DNA of 64,000 bases from Hyposmocoma kahamanoa (lineage: Eukaryota; Arthropoda; Insecta; Lepidoptera; Cosmopterigidae). This document shows positions 1 through 13,400 of the stretch, piece by piece. The notes under the pieces were generated by a model. It worked only from the letters and a program-made list of their open reading frames with translations, had not been told where the DNA came from and did no database searches. Position 1 is the first letter of the stretch. Each line of letters begins with the position of its first letter. Location: contig NW_020654080.1 in NCBI RefSeq assembly GCF_003589595.1, positions 4,709,397-4,773,396 of the forward strand, given 5' to 3'. Position numbers and translations under genes: made by a program.

Positions 1-119
1 CAGGCGGTCCATGATGAGCGGCTGAACGCGAGAGTCGATCAGATGCTAGAGGATGGTTTAATACGGGAACTACTGGATTTTCACGACAAGCACAATAAGC
101 AACGCGTAAGGGATGGAAA
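1..119 (+). CDS. TRIT1: TRIT1 exon (first visible)
   Basis: The exon is open from base 1 and encodes 39 codons plus two bases. The donor is GTAAGA at 120. It leaves phase 2 (AA), which joins the G at 19689 to make AAG (Lys). Family alignment supports the junction ...VRDG-K-PPDYTKGVFQ. The exon start lies outside the window. Confidence 0.9.
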
Positions 120-3100
120 GTAAGAGAGTTTCATATTTTTTAATGATTATTATGATATTTTTATAACAAACCTTTTAGTAGCAGTAGAACTCCTTTTGAA
201 AAAGTTCGTCCTGGGAGTACTGCAACTTTACTTATTACTGCGGCCAAGGTTTTGAAGTGCAAAATTACAAGCACATGGGACTTGTCAACTTAAGTCCTAG
301 TGTGGCGGGTACAGTGCCAACACCTCCCAGATCTTTGCTATTTAAAAATCTGAGTGTTATGGATAGGCGTAAAATTAGATAGGCGAAAAAAACTTTCAGA
401 TATATTTCGGTGAGTATGCCCATGAGCTCCATCAGCTCATCCCACCTGCCCCCTTTTACCATTGGACATCCAGACGTACAGCGGGATATCATCCTTCATC
501 ATCTTATTTAAGAGCCACACTCTTGTCATTGTAGCCTTCTCACGATTCATAGCCAGTTCTTTGACATCTCTATAGCTGTTCACTTTGATCTCCTTTTTAT
601 TTGTTCACAATACGCCATTCTTGGTCTTCCTCTTTTTCTTTTCCTTTCTATCATCCTTAATTGGTCGATATTCCCTTCAGGCGTACTAAGCGCTTTTCAT
701 CATCTTTTATAATGCGCACAGCCCAAGAATGGAATTCCCTGCCTACGACTGTGTTTCCGAGCACATACAGCTCGAGTATCTGTAAAGTGCTACTGAATAG
801 GCATCTTCTGGGCGAGCTTGTTCCATTGTAGATCCTATCTTTGCTCCAGAACTAGGTAGTCTAGAGCATGCCCATTTGTGCTTGTTGCAGATCTGTATTT
901 ATTTACTTATTTCCTTAACAAAATATATTGTGTTGAAAAAAAATACAACTACCTTTAAAAACTTACATCAAATACAAAATAATAAGAGACCGAACATAAT
1001 TTAATGTAACAAATATTTATTTATTTAAATAACAAATATTAATTTAATAAAACAAAAATTTATATTAACAAGTCATTAATGCAAAATAATGATGATAATA
1101 ATAATACAATAATAATAACAATGTCAAAGTAGATATCTTTATCACGTATAAATTAAAGTCAAAAGCCTCCAACAACAAATTCATCAATGCAATAAAATGA
1201 TTTATCCAACTGGAAATGTTTCAAACCCTTTTTGAATGATATAAGATCCTGTGCTATTTTAAATTCAGCAGGGAGACCATTAAATTTTTTTGTTGTTTGG
1301 TATCTTGGACTATGTTAAACAATATTAGACTTCAGTGCTATTACATCATGTCTGTACTTCCTCCTAGTAACAAGCCTATTTGACTTGGTCTCCTTACTAA
1401 ATTCAGTCACGTTAACAACTCCAAAATATAGAGACAAGGAACTATTAATAATAGTTAGTTATCTAAAGTAAGGTGTACAGGACTCCCAGGACAGAATTGT
1501 AACTATGGGTCTTATTGCTCTTTTCTGTAGGGCGAAAGCTTTTTTTACGTTATAGTCGTAGGTAGCTATTACCCCAAAACCTAATACTATATCTTAAATG
1601 TGACTCGACTAAAGCATGAGTACCATTTTGAAGTCAGTGATAGAGGCTTCATCCTGCAGGTTTCAAACAGCTTTTTTGTTGTATTTTTAAGTGAATGTAA
1701 TGTTACTTTTTTAAAGTAAGGCCAATATAAAAGTTTCCAATAAAATTAACATTGTTACACGTCACAGTGCATTAATGATTTTTTAAATAAATAATAGACA
1801 CACGCTTAGCCACAATCTTTCCTGATGTTAAGCGACGATGTGACCGACAATGGTGCGCGTGTGCCTAAAAAATGCCTATTCACTCTAGCCTTGAATAGTT
1901 CCGAATTGTACTTTTCGGGAAACATAGATGTACGCATCAGAAAGGAGGAAGCAAAGTACTTAGTGCGAAGGGGGTGGTATATCAACGACATACAGATGGA
2001 GTATTCCGGACCTTCTAGTCGACCGAAGGAGGAACGGTGAGGGTGGAACTAAATTGAAAAGTTCCTCCGCACACTTCCTTTTCCAATTATCAAATTCTTA
2101 GGTTTTGGTGCTTGTTACACGTAGGAAATGAAACAATTTTTTCTTCGCCGCCGAATCAGCCGTGATCATAGGATCTGTAAAGGACCCGAAACGTTGGTTT
2201 GTTTGAAAAAACAAATATATGCGATTTAATTCCGAAAAATTGTAACATTACATAACATTAACACGAAGAATAAAAATAAACTGACTCTCCTTGACAGTCG
2301 TCTTCACAAAGTCACAAATCCATTTAAGGGTCAATGTACTCTTCTGTAATAAGATTCCGGTTGATATTTAAAATTTACAATTTACGAGGCTTAAAACTAT
2401 AGTGAAACAAAAACTTTACACTTAAGATTATTACCGCTTCTGCGTATTTGAATGACAAAAATCCTTGATAGTGACCGGATTAGCTCTTTTTTGTTCTGAT
2501 TTATGTTTGAAATAAATACCCCTAAAGTTGCTTCGGCCACCAATCAGTCGATGTCTTGCTCCATCTGTCATCACCTTGCCTTGGGTACCTACCCACCTAA
2601 CTCAAATGGGGCTGGGCGGGACACCTGTCCCGCCCAGCCCCATTTGAGTTCCATGATCCGAGTTCCAGCATCCTGGACTTTCGATCGTTGTCGGGTCTCA
2701 ACGACTGATTGATGGCCGAGGATGGGCAAAGGAAGCGTCAGGCGCCCTTTTTTTTAACCCGGTAAAATGCATTACGCATACCACCGCGCCTGGGGAAGCG
2801 CAGGGTTATGTGGGACTCTCCTCCAGAAGGGAAGCCTACCCACTAAAACTCCGGGATGGTTCCATCTAGCCGCTTAGTGGGGGTTATGATACCGGTTGCC
2901 CATTACCCACGACCCCCAAAGAGCGGACGTCCGCGACAGTTGTTTGGCGCGCGAACCCTCACGGGTGGCCCTTGCCTCTTGTGCACCTGGGAGCTGCTTC
3001 CTGGAATACGTGGAAGTCGTCCTACCCTCTTGGGACTGGATGTTACGGGCGACGAGTAATCCCCGACTCGTCACCCGAGTCCCATTACGGCGCTAAAAGG

Positions 3101-4368
3101 CGCATTTCCGCGTGGCGCCTCCGCCCTGTCCTCTTCCGCTGGCGCGGATCACCGAAGATGTCATCCTCTCTGATCCGCTCCGCCGTCTCCTTCCGTGCTA
3201 TGACCACCTCACAGAAGGAGCTCACCACTTCTCACGATCTCTGGTTCCCGACCATAGACTTAACTACAGCCGGTAACGAGAGATCGTGCCCCACCACGGC
3301 GACCATTGCCGCCCGATTCTCTGCTTACTCTGGGCATTCCGCCAACGTGTGCTGCGCCGTATCTTCGGCGCAGTCACACTGGTGGCAGACAGGGGTCGGC
3401 TCTCTCCCAGCGACCTTGTACAGGTACCTCGTTAAGGTGTCAGTACTTCCCTGGACGAACTCGTTCACAAGGAGCTCTACTGCTACAATTTTTTTATCTA
3501 GATTAAAGGGTAATTCAGATGACAAGCGTTAGAACTTTACTCTCTCGGAATCGCAGCCTTAAACCGGTCAGGAAAACATTTTCAGACCCGGTCAAGCCGT
3601 TTCCGCGTTAATAAGTGCGGTGACCCCTTAAACGCCTCTAAAGCGTTGTTATCTGAACCGACCCTTACAGTCTTTATTACCTCGATACAAACCTGACATA
3701 GATAACTAGCACTAAAAGTATTAGTACCACGTGTAAAATATAAGACACAAGTTCCTTGACCAAGTTACGGTATGTAAGGCAATCGTACCTTATCATAGAG
3801 ATCATCGTCGGGAAATTATTGGAAAGAACGTATACTCATTATTTACACATTATTGTGTATACCTTGTCCCAGGTTCGTGAAATTCTAATTTTTTAATAAA
3901 TAACAATTTATTGAAGAAAAGGTTGTAAAGCGAGTAAAAAGTGAGGGCACTTTTGCACTATTGTTTGCAATGGCACTTTTATTTTACAATTATACTATTA
4001 TCCATAATTATACACGCCTGTGTCGTGTACTGTGTTCCGTGCCAACGCCTGTGTCGTGTACTGTGTTCCGTGCAATGGGTTCCCTGTTGCCGGAACCACT
4101 GAAAAAGCATCGCCGCACATGCAATGAAACGACACCAAGCTGAGTGGATGACGGATTCCGTAGCAGCACAGCATGCACATTGCTCATGTTATGACGAATC
4201 GTTTGATTATTTATTGTTACCGGTATTTGCTTCCTGTTTGTGTGTTATTTGTGTGTATTATGTAATTTTTGTTTTTTGTCCCCCTTTGTTATTTCGGTTT
4301 GTTTACATGTTATAATCATGTTTCGTAATTGTTAAATGTATGTGTGCTGTGTTGTTTCTTCATAGAAT

Positions 4369-4428
<60 letters not shown>

Positions 4429-7400
4429 TTCTTTCTTTCACTGATCCTACATCGGTGCGCTGATTTAAGCATCTTTACTAAGTGCTACACAAATAGTGGA
4501 TACGTAAGTGCGGCACCGACCGTACATGTACAAGCTGTTGTGATGTACAGTATATCAAAACTATTAACATTGTACATATAATTCGTGAATTCCCATTGAA
4601 ACCACCATAACCTATTCTAAGTTCCGGACTTGTATTAATAGGAGTATGATGGATCGCCGTTTCACATAAACTAAACATGGGTCTGTGTAATAATATGCGG
4701 TTGTCTTCTGCTAAGTGAGATGGGGTCGAAGGGAAGATTTATATGACGACGTAACACACATTCCAGTATATGTAACTGCCTCATTTTTTCGAACCCCGGT
4801 TTCAGTATATAGCTTAGCAGTGGAATAGTCGCTTGGCTTAAATATAATGGTCTTCAACACCGCTCTTTGCGCACGTTCAAATGGCAGTAGGTAAGTCTTA
4901 CAGGCGCCGCCGCTGCCCCAAATTCGGATACAATAACATATTATTGATTCGCACAAAATGCGAAAGAAACTACACCAAAAGAAGCGTCTGGGACTTTTTA
5001 TTTTTATTATATAATACCAAGTGACGGGACGAACAAGTTGCAGTGCCACTCAGAGCTATAAATCGCAAAGATATTGGGGTCACTGCCACTGCGCCCGTCA
5101 CCCTGAGACATAAGTTAACAAGTCCCATGTGCCCGTAATTTCACCTTTACCGTTCCAAACAGAAAATCATAAACACGTAAATACTACATACTCGTATACA
5201 TCATTATACGAGACGAGTATTGTAGTACAACGCAGCATCATGGGACGACGTCGTCGCAACACATCATGTAGCATCGCTCTAAGCTATTTTGTATTCTAAA
5301 GTCTTTCTCATATATAGTACCATTATCATCGTCAACCCATTTATACGTCACACTGCTGGGCATAGGTCTCCTCTCAGGCGGAGGGTTAGGTCATAGTCCA
5401 CGAGATTTCGCACGTAATCCGAGGGTTGTGAACATTCTTCGACGTGCAGGTTTTATCACGATGTTCTCCTACACCGGAAAGTTCGTCATATATGTCTCAA
5501 GGTAAATTTCAAATTGGCTAATTTCGCCCCATCTTGGGCGACAATTTGTAGTAAAAAGGCAGAACTTTGAACTTGAAAAGTTTATTGGAATTTAAACTGT
5601 CTACATATTTAAATTTTAATTTAATTGATATTCAATTATTTTTATATGAAATCACTCCACTAGTTTGTTATAATTATTAATACAGAGATCGAACGCTCAG
5701 AAGATTCCTTCGATCCGACCGGATTCGAACCGACGCCTTCTAGCATACCGTGCCAGACGCTATACCAACTAAGCCAAGGAACGAACCAGCTAACTAACTA
5801 GAAGACGTCTGACATAGATTTCTCATAGATGGCGCTACGGCTAAAAAGTCGTTGATAAAACCAAATACAAAGATACGACGCAAGCACATTTAAGAATTTG
5901 GGAGGTCCGCTGGTTCGCTCCGTGCCTTAGTTGGTATAGCGTCTGGCACGGTATGCTAGAAGTCGTCGGTTCGAATCCGGGCGAATCGAACGAATTTTTT
6001 CTGAGTGTCTGCATATTATTACACAAAAGAAAAGATACATTATGCAAAACCGAAAAGCGTGCGTGTGCGCGGAGTCCGTCAAGTACGCGATTGCCTGCCT
6101 GTTGTCCTACGCCTCGGCGACTAGCAACTAGGGGAGGAAAAACGACTATACTACAGCACATACGTTCCGAAAAGAGGTGAGGTGAGAGATCAGAAGTACG
6201 AGCCCGAATTTGAACCCACAGTTTCTGCTTGTGAAGAGGTTGGTTAAACCATTAAGCTACTACGGTTTTTTATATCTATGTATTATATCTATGGAAATGC
6301 GGAATGAAATAGTATAGTTCCTCCCTATGTAGTCTTGAGACGCTGAATGCCGTCAATTACGCTTTAAAGCGTTTTTAACAAGATCCGTTCAACTTGTGGC
6401 AGTTTAAAAAATGTGTATTTTTCTTCATCATAGTATCTAAAATGTTGTTGTTTCCGAAACACGGTTTTACAATATTTTTTAGACAAAAAAAATTTCAAAC
6501 TTACCTCTTAAACTACGCTTTTAACGCACTTAGATCCGTAATATACCAAGTAAAATTGATAAAATTTTGAAGAATAAGGTATTATCCAATAATGAAAACC
6601 GTGGTTGTTTTGTTTTTTCCATTTTGAAACTAATTTTGGAAATAAACCCTTTTTTAGACGCGCGCAAAATGTTAGTAGTTTCTTCTCTTTTACACATACC
6701 ATAGTCGGCAGTGATAGCTGAGACGCATTGCTTGGCATAAAACATAGATTGCTCAAGGTCATCGACGCTTTTCAGCGTCTTAACTGTAACGCTTTCAGCC
6801 AAATAAGGACTTTATTAACAACGCACAATAATGAGGTTTATTTTCATGCATAATTTATCGTATGGACAAACCTTTTTTTTTCGCAATCGCCCGCCGTCTG
6901 CGCCCGCACCAACGCCACAATGTTCATTGTCAATCTTCCTCTTTTGTTTTCAAATTGCGATAAAGAATTTCTTTTTTAATATAAAAAAAAATTGCTCACA
7001 GTTTCTCGTGTTCGTCTGGGAAATGTAATTTTGAACCCAAATTATATAGTAATTATAGTTTCATATGAACGCAAGCAATTGTAATCATAATTGGTAATTT
7101 AGGCAATAATGAGGTAAAGTAATTCTATTTAAACCTTTGAACTTACAACACAACTGTATTTCCCAAAGAATAAAGCTGTTTTATTCCGTAATATAAAGTT
7201 CCTGCCGCCGTTAGTTGAAAGGGAGCTTGTGACAAAAACTCATAACCGAGAAAATAATGTTTAAAGAAATTAAATTAAACAATGTCTGATCTACTTTTGT
7301 ATTATACGTAACAAATTTTTTAATCGACTTCAAAAAAAGGAGGAGGTTTTTTGGAAAGAGGGTACCTTGGCAGTAGTCCCATTTAAATTTGAAGAAAATA

Positions 7401-10400
7401 TTCCACCTCTAAGGGTAGCAAACTAGGGGATGAATCGGGTTTCGCGCACTTTCCGGTAACCCATTTCAATATAACTTAACGAATAGATGTAAGAAATTAA
7501 ACTATTTTTCCGGATTTAAATCGCGTATATTTCTTTTTTCAAACAAACCGACCTTTCGGGCCTTTTACAGGTCCCATGGTCACGGTGGACATTCATCCGG
7601 AAAAATAGTTTCATTTCCTATATGTAACAATCGCGAAAACCTAAGAACTCGATATGAATAGATGTAATTTAAAAATAGTTTTTTAGTACTCTGTACTGTC
7701 CTGTCCTTTCTTGAAGTCGGTTAAAAACAAAAAGATACAAATCGAGTTCTTAGATTTTCGCGATTGTTACACATAGGAAATGAAACTATTTTTCCGGATT
7801 TAAATAGCGTACATTTGTTTTTTCAAATAAAACGACGTTTCGGGCCCTTAACAGGTTCCATGGTCACCGACGTTTCGGGCCCTTTACAGGTCCCATGGTC
7901 ACGATTGACTAGATACAATTCTACTTAAAATATGCAATTAAAAAGATACAATTTTACTATGAACGATCCTATATATGAACGGATGGAGATTATTATAAAA
8001 TGCGTTCGAGCGAAAACTATGCAAGGGTCTACACGCAAATGCCAAGTACAACTTATTCATATTACAGTTGCACAAATATCGACTTTAACGCAATGGCATA
8101 AGAACTTATTTACTTTACCTTAGCTTATAGGTGGGTGACGTTGGCGACCGCGTAAAATATTTATTTTGCAAATTTTAGTTCTTGTTATGATCGGTAGAGG
8201 CGTCATGCAATTTGCCATGCAAAAAATAAAAAATAAAAAATGCATAATCGTAAGTGGTAGATGGATACTAATAAGAATAGGTCACTATTACACTTAAAGG
8301 GACGAGAGAAGTGAAAATTGCTATATTAAAATAGCAATTTTCACTTTCTTTATGACAAATTCCATAGTTCATTAAAGGTACTATAATAATAATTCGCACC
8401 CATCCATGGTGTAATAAGGGCTCTTTTGCAAATGGCAACTTTTCAGGAGATAGGTTTAAATATTCTAACGAAATTACTCGATAACTTTTAATGCTTAAAT
8501 AAGAAAGTTATACTATTTGATATACAGAGTGTTTCTTTTTAAATGGGACAGTATGGGGAAATCCCGATCATTATATGGGACGAATACTCAACTGCCTCTG
8601 TGGCCGATCGGTTACCATGCCGGACTCCCACGTCCTCTACGAGGTCCCAGGTTCGATTCCCGGGCCCGGAGAAATATTTGTATGGCCTACATTTATTTCT
8701 CTCGTGAGTTTGGGTGTAATTTATAGATGTCTATGTGTGTGTCCATGGCACCCGCGACACAGGGTTTTCCCTAGTGCGGGGCTATGTTGAGTGTGTACGT
8801 TATTATACAATTGGAACAGCAGAAGTTGGTCAAATTTAATTTTAAAAAATTGATCCCCATGAAATGATCCTTTCATGAAACTGAGTCGATCAGCACTAAA
8901 AAGGGCTAGGCTAGGTTCCATTGAAAACCAGCGTCACTGCCTAGTTTAGATTGTGACTTCAGCTGAATGGGATCCTTTTGCATACGCCACAGCCGCATAC
9001 ATGTCAGTATAGTATTACGTAACTTGTTGTTTAAGTGTTGTTACGCTGTTTGTGTTTGTGTGTGTTTTGAACCGATTTTAATGATTTTTTTGTTGGAAAG
9101 AGGGTAGCTCGGTAGTGGTCCCATTTAAATTTGAAGAAAACATTCCACCTCTAAGGGTGGCAAACTAGGGGATGAATCGCTTCGTCCACTACGATTTCTA
9201 ACGTTTACGATTATTCGAACGGTTTCGCGCACTTTCCGGTGCGGTTCACAATAAGATCTACTGCTTCTAAATTCAGGACGTGGCGAACTGTAGTCAATAT
9301 TTTCAAAAAAAAAAAAACTACCTGTGCTACCTTCCTGCGCAAGTGCCTGCATTATCTCTTGCTTGTAGGGTCACTCCAGTAGTTGTGGCATAATTTTTAA
9401 AATTTACAAAATATTATTTATAGATAAACAATAATACTGATACTTAGAAATAAGGCCACCTATATAGGTTTACAGGGATTCTACAAACATCTACCCGCAA
9501 CCAGAAAAGGGTTACAAATGACCAAACATCTTACATTCATTACATAATGAATTGAAGGAATTTCTTTCGAAGAAATTGTAATTTTGTTTGACGTCGTTGT
9601 ATTTTGACAATATAGTCAACCTATATTTTAACCGACTTCAAAAAAGGGAGGAGGTTCTCAAATCGGCTATATTTTTTTGTGTCTATGATACGCTATTACG
9701 AATTTGTGCACCGATTTCGATGATTCCTTTTTTTGTTGGAAAGGGGATAATTCGGTACTTTTTTTTAATAATACCAAGTGACGAGACTCACAAGTCGTGC
9801 GCCTGGCGGTAAGCGATGCTGTTCACTTACTTAAACGCGTATGTGACAAATGGTCAAATATCCGTTCCAAATAGCAAAAGATAGAGCACAAAATTCTCTT
9901 TTCAAAACAGTAAAAATTAGTTAACGTGTTCGTCTTATCAGAACTTATCCAAGCGGCGCATAGCTGAAATGTCATTAACCAATTTCGATATTCTGAAAAT
10001 GGTTTTTTATGATATCTCAAAAAATTATTTTGTCGGTTAGCGGACGGCAGAGCGACACGCCTATCCATAACGGTTTCAGTGCCACTCAGAGCTTTTAATC
10101 GTAAAGATCTTAGAGGCACTGCCACTGCGTCTGTCACCATGAGACATAAGCTGACAAGTCCCATTTGCCTGTTTCACCAAAAAAAAAGTAGTAATCGCAT
10201 TCAAATATTCCACCTCTAAGGATGGCAAGTTAGGGGCTGAATCCGGTTTATTGGATTTCACCCACTTTCCGTTAACGGATTTCGATAAAACTTAGCAAAT
10301 AGATGTAATTCCACAAACTTTTTCGTTCGGTTTTTTTTTTCAGTTATACAGCTTTTTTATTCTCATTATTATTGTTTATACTGGTAACGATTGTACTATC

Positions 10401-13400
10401 CCTTGACATTATTTTTTTAAATGTAATAGTATGACATTGATAAAATTAAATACATTATTGTGTTCTGTTCTATGGTTTCAGTAACCAATATGAAACTATT
10501 TTTCCGCATTTAATTCGCGTATATTTGTTTTTTCAAACAAACCAAAGTTTCGGGCCCTTTAGGCTGCCTTTCCACCAGAGATGTGCGACGTGGCGAAGCA
10601 GCGTGCGAGGAAAAATCCACCAATAGGATTACTTCATTTTCCTAGCCTCGCTTAGCGCAGCGTCGGTGGAAAAGGATTAGCGGAGCTAAGTATTTGTACA
10701 TACAAAATAGCGAGAAATGTGTGCCAGAGAGAGTGCGAGAGACGCGGGCGAGGAATGTGTGCAAAACGGTGTAGGAACCTAGAGTTGATACTGAAAGTAT
10801 GACACCAATTAACACTGACATATCGCCACCGCTCACCACGCCACACCCTACCCCGCCCGCGCATAGCTAAAAAGAGTTCGTAACGCATCCTCGCAAAGCT
10901 TTGGTGGAAAACATTACACCGTTTCACAGCGCCGCTACACATCCTCGCACCGCCTCACTACCTCGCACATCTCTGGTGGAAAGGCAGGCATAACAGGTCC
11001 TATGGTCGCGGTTGACTGAGGCGGTAAAGTCATTAACCAGTTATGTCTAATATTAATGCGGTTTGCATTCTTATTTTTTCCACTATAGTAACAAAAGTTA
11101 TTAATTAAATACCTTATTTTTAAGTTTATAAAGAACATTCCAATTTACGCTACATATATTATGTTTTATAAGTTATTTTATTTTAACAATATGAATGTTT
11201 ATAATTTATTAATACAAAGATTCGAATCCGGTCGGATTCGAACCGACGTCTTCTAGCAAACCAACACGGAACGAACCAACGGACCTCAGCGGAAGGAATT
11301 TTTTGTAAGTGTTCCATCTTTGTATTAATAAAAACAATCGCTAAAACCTAAGAACTCGATAGTAAATATTATTGTTACATTTAATTAAATTTTAAGTCAT
11401 GGAGATTTCAAACGAAATACTGTGGTTGACAATGAGCCATAAGGAGCCCTCATCTCTACTTAATACGGTAAACCTGTCTAAAAATCAATAGACAAGTGAA
11501 AACGTTGCAAGCAAGATGGCGCGCGGGCATTGTCCTGGAGTATCTCTACTGTGGTCCACGGTTTCGGGTTACATATGCGTACGCGCAGTGTACATGGATA
11601 TGGTTGATTTTGATACTTATAAGTACAAATTGATTTTAATAATGAACTTATTTTTGGAGCATAGGCCACATGTGAGTCCAATGCCGTCTTGGACTATATT
11701 GAACGACGTGATTAGGTATACAAAATGTCAAATTTTATTTTAATATTTTGACTAAAGCTACTATTGAATAGGTAATGTCTTCCACGATGCTGAGCGGCTA
11801 TAGAAATAAAGAAGTAGGTACCTACCATAGGTATAATAAACTGCTGCCTCCATGGCCGAACAGTTACCATGCTAGTCTGCCACACGGAATTGTATGGCCT
11901 ACAGTTATTTCTTTCGTGAGTTTGGTGTAATTTTTGGTAGTCGATGTGTGTGTCCATGGCACCCGCGATATAGGGTTTCCCTAGTGCGGGGCTACAAAAA
12001 AGCCACATGTGATCACGGGAATCGAAATGACCAAATGTGAAAAAAAAACATTCTGTATTTTTATGGTGCCGATCGAAAGGTTAATATTATTAGGTTTTTT
12101 TTTTATTTGGGTCAACAAACAGTAGACACAGTTAAAACTTATAATTAATTTTTTTTACAGTAAATATGTAATCATTGTGTCACGTCACCGTCACCGTTAA
12201 CCACTAATGCATTTCTATTGAAGTACTGAAGATTAAATAATTAAAACACAGTTATTATTTACAATACAAACCGACACGCCTTATGATCTTAACATATAAT
12301 ATTACTATCGACTTCCCAAAAAATTTGTTCTCCTCAAGTCGTAGAAGTATTACAACATTTAATGCGTACCTTCTAATTCGGCTTGCCTTCTACATACAAC
12401 AACAATTACCTATTGACACATAAGACTATTTTCTACTTCAGTATGAAAATATGAAATCACAATGTTATCGTAATCGAAATTCCAAGACCGAAGTTAAATT
12501 TGCAAATGTAAATAAACTGCTAAAATCATTGACTTACAAATAAATGGACGACGGGTCTAATACAAAAACCACGAAAAAAATGTCCCAAGTCNNNNNNNNN
12601 NGCTGTCCGTAGAACAAATGAAGACTAAAGCGGAGTGTCGCGCTCTGTATACGATTTTAGCGCCTTACAAGTGCGGACACTTTTTAGCGCGGACCCGACG
12701 TCCATATAATTGTAAGTCAATGGCTAAAATACTTTGTCTCGATAACGGAAAACCCAAAGAAAGTTTTTAAAGTACCCACGTCACCACTCACTTTTTATCC
12801 ATTCCATGTAAAAAGAATGAACGAGTTTTCGCTTGGACCGCGACTGCAAAACGCACGTCTTTTTCGTTCTTTTCACATAGATACAAACCTTTTTTTGGTT
12901 AGCTTAATGCGATTCCGTATCGGTAGTATGGTTTTTTTTTATAATATCAAGTGACGGAACGAACAAGCCGTGCGCCTGATGGCAAGCTTCACATCGTCGC
13001 CACCCAGAGACCTAAGTTGACAAGTCTCATGCGCCTGTAATTTCACCAGCACCTTCAAAACCGATACACGGTAATGCTGACATTGCTGCTTGTCGGCAGA
13101 AATAGGTAAGGTAGCAGTACTTCCCTGGACGAATTCTTTCACAAGGAGCTCTTTTGCTACTTTGTGGGGCGCACTATAAGTTTCCGGAATGAATAAGAAA
13201 AAAATACTACAAATGGTCAGAAATGTTTTTTGTTGTTTCTCAAAATATTCTCCGTTAGCGTTAATGCTCTTTTTCATACGAATGAACCAATTTTGAAAAC
13301 ATTTATGCTACGCCTCCGTGACCATCTCTAAAACATATTTTTCATACTCTTCGACAGCCTCTGCAGGTGACAAAAATCGTTGACCGTGTAACTTGTTCTT

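Larger units (their letters stand above)
10480..11362. mobile_element. Family C element carrying D and E insertions
   Basis: The left arm is at 10480-10560, the core resumes at 10991 (ACAGGTCCTATGGTCGCGG), the body follows (CAATTTACGCTACATA), and the end of the right arm is at 11333-11362. D (10562-10990) and E (11205-11330) are nested. Confidence 0.7.

Noticed and set aside
101..112. Alternative TRIT1 donor GTAAGG at 106
   Set aside because: It would leave phase 0, but the next exon needs phase 2; the donor at 120 keeps the frame and the family sequence.
2972..3532. 186-codon + strand open frame
   Set aside because: It is antisense to the GC-rich R1-like relic; the - strand holds the recognisable protein motifs.
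4376..4440. (CT)n tract as a promoter GAGA-type element
   Set aside because: It lies deep in an intron without a nearby gene start; a plain microsatellite is the simpler reading.
5718..5990. tRNA genes at the two E heads
   Set aside because: Boxes A and B are present, but the acceptor stem does not pair and the anticodon loop is abnormal; the same unit recurs with SINE-like tails.
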